Shown: positions 1 through 8,442 of the stretch, piece after piece | How the letters are laid out: every line of letters begins with the position of its first letter | Numbering within the stretch: position 1 is the stretch's first letter | Assembly (NCBI RefSeq): GCF_001650725.1 | Contig: NZ_LXVX01000016.1 | Span: 124,001 to 188,000, forward strand | Origin: Sphingobium sp. TCM1 | GTDB taxonomy: Bacteria; Pseudomonadota; Alphaproteobacteria; Sphingomonadales; Sphingomonadaceae | Direction: 5' to 3' | DNA: 64,000 nucleotides | Program-made: the position numbers and the translations under genes | The notes under the pieces: model-generated | Told to the model about the DNA's origin: nothing | The model's database searches: none | Seen by the model: the letters and a program-made list of their open reading frames with translations, nothing else

Positions 1-121
1 TGATGAGGACGACAGCGGAAAGATCGTGGGCGAATATCGCTCCATGGGCCTGCGCCCCTACACGCTGGACAAGGCGCGCATGTTCGGTTTCGACCAGCCC
101 TTCCTCGAAGCCTGCCTGTGA
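1..121 (+). CDS. C-terminal end of a probable CpaF-type pilus assembly ATPase (partial)
   Basis: The window opens inside a reading frame (codons from base 2) giving 39 residues that end in DQPFLEACL and a TGA at 119-121. The stretch GEYRSMGLRPYTLDKA resembles the extreme C-terminus of CpaF/TadA secretion ATPases, where a G-x-x-x-G-x-R-P element follows the ATPase core. Those proteins power Tad (Flp) pilus assembly from the cytoplasmic face of the inner membrane. Only the tail is visible, with no Walker motifs, so the assignment rests on a short similarity and could be wrong. The rest of the gene lies to the left of the window. Confidence 0.5.
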   Translation, partial: DEDDSGKIVGEYRSMGLRPYTLDKARMFGFDQPFLEACL

Positions 122-245
122 CGACCCGCCCGTAACGGCCGGTCTGTAAGTTAATGTGGCTGGCGGGCGCATTCGCACCCGCCGCCCCTTGCGCCGCTGG
201 CGCGCCGACGGCACATCATCCACTCCCCAGTCGAGAGGATGAACG

Positions 246-1049
246 ATGCGCCTTTCCGCCCTGCTTGCCGCCGCCGCCCTGATCGTGCCGCTCGGCGGCG
301 CCATCGCCCAACATGCCGGCCATCATCAGGCCGCCGCCGGTCCGATCGCCGCCGCAATCGCCGCCCCCAGCCGCACGCCGGCCAATGTGGCACGCGACAC
401 ATATCGCCACCCGGCCGAAACCCTCGCCTTTTTCGGCGTCACGCCGGGGCAGACGGTAGTCGAATACAGCCCCAGCGGCGGCTGGTATACGGAAATCCTG
501 GCGCCGCTGCTGAGCGGGAAGGGCACATTCTACGCGCTCCAGCCGACCGGCCGCTACCTGGATGGCTACCGCAATTTCCTCGCCGCCAAGCCCGACGTCT
601 ATGGCAAGGTGAAGCTCGTCGCCTATCCGGAGGACAGCGCCACCATCCCGGCCGGCAGCGTGGATACGGTTCTCACCTTCCGCAACGTCCACAACATGGT
701 GATGAACGGCAGCGAGGCAGCGACCTTCCAGGCCTTCTTCGCCATGCTCAAGCCCGGCGGCACGCTGGGCGTGGTCGACCATCGCCTGCCCGAGGACCGC
801 GACAGCGCGCTCGAAAAAAGCAGCGGCTATCTCAAGGTGTCGACCATCCGCCGCATCGCGGAGGCGGCCGGCTTCGAATATGTCGGCGCGTCGGAAGTGA
901 ACGCCAATCCGAAGGACACGGCCGACTGGCCCAAGGGGGTCTGGACTCTGCCGCCGACGCTCAGCCAGAAGGATGTCGACAAGGACAAATATCTCGCCAT
1001 CGGCGAAAGCGACCGGATGACGCTCAAATTCCGCAAGCCGGCGGCCTGA
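246..1049 (+). CDS. Exported class I SAM-dependent methyltransferase-like protein (COG4798 type)
   Basis: A 267-residue protein. Residues 1-21 form a clear signal peptide (MRLSALLAAAAL..., cleavage after AIA), followed by a His-rich stretch (QHAGHH) and an Ala-rich linker. The mature part resembles predicted methyltransferases: a strand-loop motif VVEYSPSGGWYTEIL replaces the classical GxGxG, and VVDHRLPED lies near the expected acidic position. A methyltransferase fold in the periplasm is unexpected because SAM is cytoplasmic, so the substrate and even the activity are uncertain. The start has the only in-frame ATG preceding the signal peptide, with GAGAGGATG upstream. It is followed 46 bases later by a DMT transporter gene on the same strand. 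Confidence 0.75.
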   Translation: MRLSALLAAAALIVPLGGAIAQHAGHHQAAAGPIAAAIAAPSRTPANVARDTYRHPAETLAFFGVTPGQTVVEYSPSGGWYTEILAPLLSGKGTFYALQPTGRYLDGYRNFLAAKPDVYGKVKLVAYPEDSATIPAGSVDTVLTFRNVHNMVMNGSEAATFQAFFAMLKPGGTLGVVDHRLPEDRDSALEKSSGYLKVSTIRRIAEAAGFEYVGASEVNANPKDTADWPKGVWTLPPTLSQKDVDKDKYLAIGESDRMTLKFRKPAA

Positions 1050-1095
1050 CCGCCCTTTGCCTTGCACGCTGGCGGAACGGGGTTAAGGCGGGGGC

Positions 1096-2013
1096 GTGAC
1101 CGCTTCCGCCCGCCCCCATCGCCCGCTGTTCGCCATCGCCCTGCGCCTGACCGCCGTCATCTGTCTGTCGGTGATGTTCGTCATGGTGCGGCTGGCCAGC
1201 CAGCGCGGCGTGCATGTGGTGGAATCGCTTTTCTATCGACAGGCGCTGGCGTTGCCGATCGTCCTGGTCTGGGTCGCGATGGCCGGCGGCCTCCATAGCG
1301 TCCGCACCCGCCGCATCGGCGTCCATGCCAGCCGCATGATGCTGGGCCTGACCGGCATGTTGCTCAATTTCCTGTCCTATATCCTGCTGCCTCCTGCGGA
1401 AGCGGCGACCATCGGCTTCACCATGCCGATTTTCGGCACGATCCTGTCAGCCCTGATCCTGCGCGAGGCGACTGGTATCCATCGCTGGAGCGCGGTGCTG
1501 ATCGGCTTTGCCGGCGTGCTGGTGATGATCCGCCCCGACGCCGGCCATTTCCCCCTGCAGGGCGTCGCCGTCGCCATCGCCGCGGCCTTCGCCACCGCCA
1601 GTGTCAGCCTGGTGCTGCGCGAACTGGGGCGCACCGAGGCGGCGGGCGTCGTCGTCTTCTGGTTCACCGCCCTGTCGATGATCCCTCTGGGGATCGCCAT
1701 GCCCTTTTTCGCGCAGGCGCACGACGCTCTCACCTGGGGGCTGCTGCTGCTGATCGGCCTGTTCGGCGGGATCGCCCAGCTCTGCCTGACCGCCGCGCTG
1801 CGCTGGGCACCGGTCTCGGTGGTGCTGCCGATGGATTACAGCGCCATCATCTGGACCACGCTGCTGGGCGTGGCGATCGGGGAGAACTGGCCGATGGCGA
1901 CGACCTGGATCGGCGCGACCCTGATCATCGCCAGCGGCCTCTATATCGCCTGGCGCGAGCATGTCCGCGCCAGGCAGCCGGCGGTCAGCTCAGCAGCTCG
2001 GCATCCAGGCTGA
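1096..2013 (+). CDS. EamA/DMT-family inner membrane transporter
   Basis: A 305-residue, very hydrophobic protein with about ten membrane helices in two similar halves, the layout of the drug/metabolite transporter (EamA) superfamily. GTG start: no ATG lies nearby, and the first helix begins around residue 12. Such proteins usually export amino acids, nucleosides or other small metabolites; the substrate cannot be read from the sequence. The C-terminus is basic and cytoplasmic. Its last 29 bases overlap the 3' end of the convergent OsmC gene, so the two transcripts are complementary at their ends. Confidence 0.85.
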   Translation: MTASARPHRPLFAIALRLTAVICLSVMFVMVRLASQRGVHVVESLFYRQALALPIVLVWVAMAGGLHSVRTRRIGVHASRMMLGLTGMLLNFLSYILLPPAEAATIGFTMPIFGTILSALILREATGIHRWSAVLIGFAGVLVMIRPDAGHFPLQGVAVAIAAAFATASVSLVLRELGRTEAAGVVVFWFTALSMIPLGIAMPFFAQAHDALTWGLLLLIGLFGGIAQLCLTAALRWAPVSVVLPMDYSAIIWTTLLGVAIGENWPMATTWIGATLIIASGLYIAWREHVRARQPAVSSAARHPG

Positions 2014-2416
2014 TCTCGGCTTTCAACAGCTTGGAAATGGGACAGTTCGCCTTCGCCTTGGCGGCAAGATCCTGGAACGTCTCGTCGTCCGCGCCGGGAA
2101 TCGTCGCCTTGAGCGTCAGCCGGCTGGCGGTGACGGCAAAACCGCCCTCCTGCTGCTCCAGCGTCACCACGGCATTCGTCTCCATCTTCTCCGCCGTCAG
2201 CCCCGCCTCGCCCAGGATCAGCGAGAGCGCCATGGTGAAGCAGGAGGCATGGGCCGCCGCGATCAACTCCTCCGGATTGCTGCCCGGCATCCCCTCGAAA
2301 CGCGTCGCAAAACCATAGGGATAGGCGTCGAGCGCGCCGCTCTGGGTCGAGATCGCGCCCTTCCCGTCCTTCAGACCGCCCGTCCAGACCGCCGATCCGC
2401 TGCGATTAATCTTCAT
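1985..2416 (-). CDS. OsmC/Ohr-family peroxiredoxin
   Basis: A 143-residue protein of the OsmC family, thiol-dependent organic hydroperoxide reductases of the cytoplasm. The two catalytic cysteines are present: Cys59 in AAAHASCF and Cys125 in AKANCPISKLL, together with the typical NPEELIAAAHA helix. The start at 2416 is chosen because AAGGAG lies 8 bases upstream; a longer upstream extension of the frame has no homologous character. Length is normal for OsmC (about 140). Expression cannot be predicted from the promoter region, but the family is commonly induced by peroxide or osmotic stress. Confidence 0.92.
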   Translation of the reverse strand: MKINRSGSAVWTGGLKDGKGAISTQSGALDAYPYGFATRFEGMPGSNPEELIAAAHASCFTMALSLILGEAGLTAEKMETNAVVTLEQQEGGFAVTASRLTLKATIPGADDETFQDLAAKAKANCPISKLLKAEISLDAELLS

Positions 2417-2504
2417 GGCCGTAGCTCCTTGTGGTGAAGCGGAGGAACCCCGGCGGCTCCCCATGGTTGCGATAGAATAGAGAAATTCATGCAGGAGAGT
2501 GACA

Positions 2505-2870
2505 ATGAATGAGCTGACGATGGAAAATCGCAGCGACCTGATCGCATCCGACCGGGTCGAAGGCACCGCCGTCTACAACCGCCAGGGCGAAAGGCTGGGC
2601 AAGATTTCCAATTTCATGGTGGAAAAGCGCAGCGGGCAGGTGCGCTATGCGGTCCTGTCCTTTGGCGGGTTCCTGGGCATGGGGCATGACCATTATCCGC
2701 TGCCCTGGTCGATGCTGACCTATGATGTCGACAAGGGCGGCTATGTGGTCGACCTGGACAAGAAGCTGCTCGACGATGCACCCCGTCACATGGCCGATGA
2801 ACGGCCCGATTATGACGATGGCTATGGCCGCAACGTCTATCAATATTATGGCCTGATCTACCCCTGGTAA
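2505..2870 (+). CDS. PRC-barrel domain protein
   Basis: A 121-residue soluble protein whose residues 15-85 form a PRC-barrel: the signature runs VEGTAVYNRQGERLGKI, then VRYAVLSFGGFLGMG and YPLPWSMLTYD. The C-terminal 30 residues are rich in Asp and Tyr. PRC-barrel proteins of this stand-alone type are common in sphingomonads, often stress-associated, with unknown biochemical role. I chose ATG 2505 over an upstream GTG (2499) because GGAG lies seven bases before it. It stands alone and is followed by a strong intrinsic terminator. Confidence 0.9.
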   Translation: MNELTMENRSDLIASDRVEGTAVYNRQGERLGKISNFMVEKRSGQVRYAVLSFGGFLGMGHDHYPLPWSMLTYDVDKGGYVVDLDKKLLDDAPRHMADERPDYDDGYGRNVYQYYGLIYPW

Positions 2871-2890
2871 GGCAGGCGGACGGCCCCAAG

Positions 2891-2928
2891 AAAGGGGCGC
2901 GCGATTCGCGGATCGCGCGCCCCTTTTT
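2891..2928 (+). terminator. Intrinsic terminator after the PRC-barrel gene
   Basis: Twelve-base perfect stem (2894-2905 with 2912-2923, GGGGCGCGCGAT), six-base loop, preceded by AAA and followed by five T. It lies 20 bases after the stop codon and separates this gene from the hydrolase downstream. Confidence 0.9.
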
Positions 2929-2986
2929 CCATTGCGGCAGGCCGCCCTCCGATCGCCCATATTTCGACACATTTTGTCGCTTGCCA

Positions 2987-3010
2987 TTTGTCTACTCTAA
3001 AAATAGAGTT
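2987..3010 (+). promoter_or_regulatory. Candidate operator: TTTGTCTACT element with perfect dyad
   Basis: Upstream of the RBBP9-like hydrolase is TTTGTCTACT followed by ACTCTA-AAAA-TAGAGT, a perfect 6-bp-arm palindrome at 2994-3009. The same ten bases TTTGTCTACT recur at 3767 ahead of the YezD-like gene. A shared repressor or activator site is inferred, not shown. Confidence 0.4.
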
Positions 3011-3048
3011 ATCTCGGTCCTCGAAAACGAGGATGAGGAGAATCCATC

Positions 3049-3717
3049 ATGGACCGATTCGGACATACGAGCAGGACAAGGCCACCGGTCGTTCTGACCG
3101 TTCCGGGCCTCAACAATAGCGGTCCGGGCCATTGGCAGACCAATTGGGAAACGACGCGCGGCGACTGCGAGCGGGTCGACCTCGGCCGCTGGTCCAGCCC
3201 TAACCGCAACGCCTGGGTCACGCGGCTCGATGCCGCGATCCGAGAGATTGACGGGCCGGTGATCCTGGCCGCCCACAGTCTGGGCTGCATCACGGTCGCC
3301 TGGTGGGGCGCGCTTCAGAGCCAGGCCTATGGCTGGCCTGTGACGGGCGCCCTGCTGGTTGCCCCGCCCGATTGCGACCGGGTCGAAACCCCCGACACGA
3401 TCGGCAATTTCGGCCCGGTGCCACGGTCGCAACTCCCCTTCCCGTCAATCCTCGTGGCGAGCCGGGACGATCCCTATATCTTCTTCGAACGGGCGCACAG
3501 CATGGGCAAATATTGGGGCAGCCAGTTCGTCGATGCGGGATATTGCGGCCACATCAACGCCGATTCCGGACTGGGCGACTGGCAATTCGGCCAATCGCTG
3601 CTCGACCGACTGATCGATGACGCGCAGACCCGCGCGGCGAGCGCCGATCCGGGCCTGCCCGCCATCCGTCCCACGGCGGCTCGCCGCGGGACGCAGGAGA
3701 TGCACTTTCAGGGCTAA
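3049..3717 (+). CDS. RBBP9/YdeN-family alpha/beta hydrolase
   Basis: A 222-residue cytoplasmic serine hydrolase of the RBBP9/YdeN type. The nucleophile is Ser77 in AAHSLGC; the acid is Asp140 or Asp141 in ASRDDPY; the His is His168 in CGHINADSG, a family hallmark. The N-terminus PVVLTVPGLNNSGPGHWQ carries the oxyanion-hole region typical of the family. GAGGAG precedes the ATG. The biological substrate is unknown. In proteobacteria such hydrolases are sometimes found with sulfate or sulfonate genes, which fits the YezD-like protein and TonB receptor downstream and the shared TTTGTCTACT element; this link is inferred. Confidence 0.88.
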   Translation: MDRFGHTSRTRPPVVLTVPGLNNSGPGHWQTNWETTRGDCERVDLGRWSSPNRNAWVTRLDAAIREIDGPVILAAHSLGCITVAWWGALQSQAYGWPVTGALLVAPPDCDRVETPDTIGNFGPVPRSQLPFPSILVASRDDPYIFFERAHSMGKYWGSQFVDAGYCGHINADSGLGDWQFGQSLLDRLIDDAQTRAASADPGLPAIRPTAARRGTQEMHFQG

Positions 3718-3766
3718 GCTTTCCGGGTGGGACAAGACAAACTTGCCCGCCCCCTATTTTTCTTTC

Positions 3767-3797
3767 TTTGTCTACTTTTTGAGTTGAGATAATAGAC
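3767..3797 (+). promoter_or_regulatory. Second TTTGTCTACT element, upstream of the YezD-like gene
   Basis: TTTGTCTACT at 3767-3776 repeats the element at 2987-2996. It is followed by TTTTGAGTTGAG, and GTCTA (3770-3774) is mirrored by TAGAC (3793-3797). Distance to the start codon is about 37 bases. The similarity between the two upstream regions is the evidence; the regulator is not identified. Confidence 0.35.
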
Positions 3798-3812
3798 CGC
3801 CAAGAGGTGTCC

Positions 3813-4001
3813 ATGACTGAACAACGACCGATCGACTATCGCAACGGACGCGCCGAAGCGCCCCGGATCGACATTATCGCCAGCATCGAAAAGGTCCGCG
3901 ACGTGCTGCAGGATCTGCGCTTCGGATCGATCACGCTGACCGTCCATGACGCGCGCGTGGTGCAGATCGACGTGACCGAAAAAACGCGCCTGACCGCCTG
4001 A
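3813..4001 (+). CDS. YezD-like small protein (DUF2292)
   Basis: A 62-residue protein matching the DUF2292/YezD pattern: a short helix (IIASIEKVRDVLQDLRFG) followed by SITLTVHDARVVQIDVTEKTR, a beta-hairpin that ends in the family's Q-I-x-x-T-E-K-x-R signature. Function is unknown; members are known to occur beside sulfur assimilation and sulfonate uptake genes. ATG 3813 is preferred to GTG 3807 because AAGAGGT sits four to nine bases upstream. It lies between the RBBP9-type hydrolase and a TonB receptor, supporting a small nutrient-acquisition locus. Confidence 0.85.
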   Translation: MTEQRPIDYRNGRAEAPRIDIIASIEKVRDVLQDLRFGSITLTVHDARVVQIDVTEKTRLTA

Positions 4002-4174
4002 AGGCGGCACGGGGGCAAGATATTCCAGGGGGGCCGCAAAAAACGGCTCATGCGGCTTGAAGGGGGTGAGCCGCATCGCAAGACGCCTGTCATTCCCGTA
4101 AAGACCAACGGCTTTGACCGGATCACCGGAAATGCCGCGATCATCAACCACCGGACAGCCGGAAGGGGACTATC

Positions 4175-6595
4175 ATGATTGCGCGTTTCCTGTTGCTCGC
4201 GAGCGTCGCGAGCGCATCCTTGACCATACCTGCCGCTCACGCGCAGGAAGCCACGCCACAACAGGCCGAAAACGACATTGTCGGCGGCGCCATCGTCGTC
4301 ACGGCGCGCCGCCGTGCGGAAGAATTGCAGGACGTGCCACTCTCCGTCTCGGTGCTTAACAGCGAAGCGGTCGAGCAGACCGGCAGCTACAATATACAGC
4401 GGCTGACGCAGTTGCAGCCGACGCTGCAATTCTACTCCACCAACCCGCGCAACAGCTCGATCAACATCCGCGGTATCGGCGCTCCGCTGGGCCTCACCAA
4501 TGACGGCATCGAGCAGGGCGTCGGCATCTATATCGACCAGGTCTATTATAACCGCGTCGCCGCCGCGACGCTGGACTTCGTCGACATCGAGCAGGTGGAA
4601 GTGCTGCGCGGCCCGCAAGGCACGCTCTATGGCAAGAACACTACCGCCGGCGCGATCAACATCACGACCCGCGCACCCAGTTTCAGCTATGAGGGCAAGG
4701 CCGAGATTTCGGTCGGCAATCTCAATTTCAAGCAGGCCAAGGCGACCGTGTCCGGCCCGATCACCGACCGCCTTGCCATCCGCATCGGCGCGTCCGTCAC
4801 CGACCGCCAGGGCACGATCTACAATGTCGCGTCGAACCAGCATGTGAACAGCCAGGATTTCCTGGGCCTCAAGGGCTCGCTGCTCTGGAAGGCGACCGAC
4901 ACTCTGAACATCACCCTGGCGGGCGACTATAATCTCCAGAATCCGGTCTGCTGCGCGCAGATCTACGCCGGCTATGGCTCCACCCAGCGCGCCGCGAATC
5001 GCCAGTATCCGGCGCTGACCGCATCGCTCGGCTATCAGGTGCCCAGCACCAACCCCTATGACCGGCTGACCGACCTCGACGCGCAGCTGAAGGCCCGCAA
5101 CGAGATGGGCGGCGCATCGCTGCGCGCCGAATGGGATCTGGGCGGGGGCACGCTGACATCCGTCTCCGCCTATCGCTACTGGGACTGGCAACCGTCCAAC
5201 GACCGCGACTTCACCGGTCTCGACGTCACCACCAGGTCGCAGAACCCGACCCAGCAGAAGCAATGGACGCAGGAACTGCGCTATGCGCAGGAAGGGGAGA
5301 CGATCGACTTCGTGGTCGGCGCCTTCGGCTTCCACCAGACGATCCACACCACCGGCAGCCAGGTCCAGGGCGCGGACGCCAGCGCCTGGCTGCTCAACCC
5401 GACCAGTTCGCTGTCGCGCAACCCGGCCGTGCTGAACGGGCTTACCGCCGAGAATGACATTCGCCTCAAGAATACCAGCGCCGCGCTGTTCGGCCAGTTG
5501 ACCTGGCATGTCACCGATCGTCTCAGCCTCCAGCCCGGCTTGCGCCTCAACTATGACAAGAAGAAGGGCAGCTATGATTCGGTCGTGACCGGCACAGCGT
5601 CCAACGGCACGCGCCAGCTCGTCACCTTCGCCAGCACCGATCCCTGGATCGTCGCGCAGCGCGGCGTCCTGGCCCCCCAGTCGTTCGAGGCCAGTTTCAG
5701 CGACTGGAACCTGTCCTACGACTTCACCGCCGCCTATGAATTCAGCGACGATGTGATGGGCTATGCCACCTATTCGCGGGCATTCAAGTCGGGCGGCATC
5801 AACCTTAACGGCGTGCCGCTCGACGCTGCGGGCAATCCGCAACTCGACGTCGCGACGGTGAAGCCGGAAAAGGTCAATCATTTCGAAATCGGCCTCAAGA
5901 CCCAGTTCTGGGACAAGCGGGCGACGCTCAACCTCACCGGCTTCTGGACCGAGATCGAGGATTATCAGGCGATCGTGAACAATGGCCAGAACAGCGTGCT
6001 GCGCGGCTATCTCGCCAATGCGGACAAGGTGCGGGTGCGCGGCATCGAGGCCGATTTCTCGATCCGCCCGTCCGATCGCGTCAACGCCTATGTCAGCGGC
6101 GCCTACACCGATCCCAAATATCGCAAGTTCACCAACGCCCCCTGCCCGCCCGAACTGTCCGGCGGCAATAGCGGGGCAACGCCGGGCGCGCCGGGCGTGC
6201 CGGGCGCGGTCAGCCCGGCTGTCTGCGATATTTCCGGCCAGCTGCTGCCCGGCATCTCCAAATATTCGCTGTCCTATGGCGTCGAATTCAACGTGCCGAC
6301 CGCGTTGCTGGGTGGCGAAGGGCAATTCTATATCGGCTGGGACGGCAGCTACCGATCGACCTTCTCGTCCAACGCCTCGCGCTCCGTCTACATGGACATC
6401 AAGGGCTACAGCCTCAACAATCTGCGCCTCGGCTTCCGCAACAGCGACGGGCTGAACGTCTATGGCTGGGTCCGCAACATCTTCGACCAGAATTATATGG
6501 AAGTGCTGGCGACGACGCCGGGCAACACCGGCCTGATCGCCGGCCAGCCAGGCGACCCGCGCACCTATGGCCTGACGCTCAAGGTCGATTTCTGA
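4175..6595 (+). CDS. TonB-dependent outer membrane receptor
   Basis: An 806-residue receptor. Residues 1-23 are a signal peptide ending AHA; a TonB-box-like IVVTARRRAEELQDVP lies at about 40-55; the plug domain contains NIRGIGAPLG and the conserved VEVLRGPQGTLYGKNTTAG. The barrel follows and ends in the expected aromatic residue (KVDF). It takes up a bulky substrate across the outer membrane using TonB energy; the substrate is not readable from sequence. Because it follows a YezD-like gene, an organosulfur compound is a possibility only. AAGGGG lies nine bases before the ATG. Confidence 0.93.
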   Translation: MIARFLLLASVASASLTIPAAHAQEATPQQAENDIVGGAIVVTARRRAEELQDVPLSVSVLNSEAVEQTGSYNIQRLTQLQPTLQFYSTNPRNSSINIRGIGAPLGLTNDGIEQGVGIYIDQVYYNRVAAATLDFVDIEQVEVLRGPQGTLYGKNTTAGAINITTRAPSFSYEGKAEISVGNLNFKQAKATVSGPITDRLAIRIGASVTDRQGTIYNVASNQHVNSQDFLGLKGSLLWKATDTLNITLAGDYNLQNPVCCAQIYAGYGSTQRAANRQYPALTASLGYQVPSTNPYDRLTDLDAQLKARNEMGGASLRAEWDLGGGTLTSVSAYRYWDWQPSNDRDFTGLDVTTRSQNPTQQKQWTQELRYAQEGETIDFVVGAFGFHQTIHTTGSQVQGADASAWLLNPTSSLSRNPAVLNGLTAENDIRLKNTSAALFGQLTWHVTDRLSLQPGLRLNYDKKKGSYDSVVTGTASNGTRQLVTFASTDPWIVAQRGVLAPQSFEASFSDWNLSYDFTAAYEFSDDVMGYATYSRAFKSGGINLNGVPLDAAGNPQLDVATVKPEKVNHFEIGLKTQFWDKRATLNLTGFWTEIEDYQAIVNNGQNSVLRGYLANADKVRVRGIEADFSIRPSDRVNAYVSGAYTDPKYRKFTNAPCPPELSGGNSGATPGAPGVPGAVSPAVCDISGQLLPGISKYSLSYGVEFNVPTALLGGEGQFYIGWDGSYRSTFSSNASRSVYMDIKGYSLNNLRLGFRNSDGLNVYGWVRNIFDQNYMEVLATTPGNTGLIAGQPGDPRTYGLTLKVDF

Positions 6596-6609
6596 GGGCT
6601 CACCCCCGT

Positions 6610-6703
6610 GGGCGCGGCTTGCCGCGCCCACAAACTGGAACAACGGACGCGGCTTGCCGCGCCCACAAACTGGAACAACGGACGCGGCTTGCCGCGCCCA
6701 CAA
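6610..6703. repeat. Tandem REP-like array, 35-bp period
   Basis: Two complete units and a partial third of a 35-base unit begin at 6613, 6648 and 6683. Each contains a palindrome; in the first copy it is the perfect 20-base GGGCGCGGCTTGCCGCGCCC. Units are separated by ACAAACTGGAACAACGGA. The array fills the gap between the TonB receptor and panB and resembles repetitive extragenic palindromes. It may terminate or stabilise the receptor mRNA. Confidence 0.85.
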
Positions 6704-6787
6704 CCCGCAAAGGTCGGGAGCGGCATATCCGCGCCGCGCCCCCTTCCGATATTTGCGCCCCGCCCCTTGCTGGGGTAGAGCGCCTCC

Positions 6788-7660
6788 ATGTCCACGACCT
6801 TCACGATCGACACCGCGACCAGCCGCGCCAATCCCACGCCCGCGCCGATGAAGCGCCTGACCGTGCCCGCCATCCAGCGACGCAAGTTCGAAGGGAAGAC
6901 GGACACGCCGCTGGTGATGCTGACGGCCTATACCGCGCGGCAGGCGCAGTTGCTCGATCCGCACTGCGACATGCTGCTGGTCGGCGATTCGCTGGGCCAG
7001 GTGATCTATGGGCTGCCATCGACCCTGCCGGTCACGCTCGACATGATGATCGCCCATGGCGCGGCAGTGGTGCGCGGCAGCTATCACAGCGTCGTCATCG
7101 TCGACATGCCCTTCGGCAGCTATGAGGCATCGCCCGCCCAGGCGTTCGCCAGCGCCAGCCGGATCATGGCCGAAACCGGCGCCGCCGCCGTCAAGCTGGA
7201 AGGCGGCGAAGCCATGGCGGATACGATCCGCTTCCTCAGCCAGCGCGGCATCCCGGTGATGGCCCATATCGGCCTGACCCCCCAGGCGGTGAACGCGTTG
7301 GGCGGTTATGGTGCGCGCGGCAAGAGCCAGGAAGAACATGCCAAGATATTGGGCGACGCCCGCGCCGTGGCCGCCGCCGGAGCCTTTTCCATGGTCGTCG
7401 AAGGCGTGATGGAGGAACTGGCGGACATCATCACCGCCAGCGTCGACGTGCCGGTGATCGGCATCGGCGCATCGGCCCGCTGCGACGGGCAGGTGCTGGT
7501 GGCGGAGGACATGCTGGGCATGTTCGAACGGGTGCCGCGCTTCGTGAAGCGGTATGACAATATCGCCGAAACGATCAGCAATGCCGCCGAGCGCTATGCC
7601 GCGGACGTGCGCAGCCGCGCCTTTCCGACCGACGAACAGGTCTACCGGCCCAAAATATGA
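6788..7660 (+). CDS. panB: 3-methyl-2-oxobutanoate hydroxymethyltransferase (PanB)
   Basis: A 290-residue cytoplasmic enzyme that transfers a hydroxymethyl group from 5,10-methylenetetrahydrofolate to 2-oxoisovalerate, the first committed step of pantothenate synthesis. Conserved residues are visible: Asp67 in [10 protein letters not shown] and Asp106 in [11 protein letters not shown] as metal ligands, Lys136/Glu138 in AVKLEGG, and MAHIGLTPQ. The first 20 residues are not typical of the family, so translation may instead begin at Met21 (base 6848). No other pan gene is in the window. Confidence 0.95.
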   Translation: MSTTFTIDTATSRANPTPAPMKRLTVPAIQRRKFEGKTDTPLVMLTAYTARQAQLLDPHCDMLLVGDSLGQVIYGLPSTLPVTLDMMIAHGAAVVRGSYHSVVIVDMPFGSYEASPAQAFASASRIMAETGAAAVKLEGGEAMADTIRFLSQRGIPVMAHIGLTPQAVNALGGYGARGKSQEEHAKILGDARAVAAAGAFSMVVEGVMEELADIITASVDVPVIGIGASARCDGQVLVAEDMLGMFERVPRFVKRYDNIAETISNAAERYAADVRSRAFPTDEQVYRPKI

Positions 7661-7735
7661 TTTGCCTGTGGCATAAGCGCCGCTATTGATCGCGCCTTCC
7701 GGCAGAGATTTCTGCTGCATTTCTCGGAGATTCCC

Positions 7736-8434
7736 GTGGCACTTACGCCGCAAAACAGCGAAGCCTTCATGCGCGAAGTCGACGAGGCGGTCCGCCAGGA
7801 CCAGCTTCTGACCTTCTGGCAGCGCTATGGCCGTGCCCTGCTGGTCGTCGTTGTCCTTGGCCTCGCGGCATTTGGCGGCTGGCTCTACTGGCAGCATTAC
7901 AGCAAGACCCAGTCGGAAGCCGTGTCCGAACAGATGGACGCCGTGCTGACCGCCGCAGCCGGGGGCGGCACGCCCGACGCCAAGCAGTTGGACGCCCTGA
8001 CCAAGGCCAGCCAGCCGGGCTATCGCGCATCGGCCCTGCTGACGAAGGCCGGTGCCGCCGCACGCAAGGGCGATGCCAAGGGCGCGATCGCCGTCTACAG
8101 CGCCATGGCGGCCGACACCGGCCTCGACCAGCCCTATCGCGACCTGGCACTGATCCGCCAGACCGCGCTGGAATATGACAGCCTCAAGCCCCAGCAGGTG
8201 GTGGACCGGCTGAAGCCGCTGGCGGTCGAGGGCGCGCCCTGGTTCGGCAGCGCGGGCGAACTGGTCGCCATCGCCTATATGAAAATGGGCAAGACCGACC
8301 TGGCCGGGCCGATGTTCGCCGCCATGGCGAAGGACGCCAATGTGCCGCAATCGATCCGTTCACGCGCCCGTCAGATGGCGGGCGTCATGGGTATCGACGC
8401 GGTCGAGATTCCGGCTGAGCCGAGCGAAGGATAA
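7736..8434 (+). CDS. YfgM-like inner membrane TPR protein
   Basis: A 232-residue protein with a cytoplasmic N-terminus, one membrane helix at about 33-52 (ALLVVVVLGLAAFGGWLYW) and a periplasmic domain with TPR-like helical repeats. In E. coli YfgM joins the SecYEG translocon with PpiD and lies directly upstream of bamB and der; exactly that order is seen here (bamB eight bases downstream, then der). GTG start, as GGCACTTACGCCG follows the only plausible initiation site before the conserved N-terminus. Assignment rests on architecture plus gene order. Confidence 0.85.
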   Translation: MALTPQNSEAFMREVDEAVRQDQLLTFWQRYGRALLVVVVLGLAAFGGWLYWQHYSKTQSEAVSEQMDAVLTAAAGGGTPDAKQLDALTKASQPGYRASALLTKAGAAARKGDAKGAIAVYSAMAADTGLDQPYRDLALIRQTALEYDSLKPQQVVDRLKPLAVEGAPWFGSAGELVAIAYMKMGKTDLAGPMFAAMAKDANVPQSIRSRARQMAGVMGIDAVEIPAEPSEG

Positions 8435-8442
8435 GCGAGCAG

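Noticed and set aside
4045..4085. Inverted repeat around CGGCTCA/TGAGCCG upstream of the first TonB receptor
   Set aside because: Arms can pair in two competing ways, there is no T-run, and it is not clearly different from chance in GC-rich DNA.
3836..8350. Minus-strand open frame of about 1500 codons
   Set aside because: It is antisense to the YezD-like gene, a TonB receptor, panB and yfgM, has low-complexity His/Arg/Ala/Gly composition and no family features; high GC content removes stop codons in this antisense phase.
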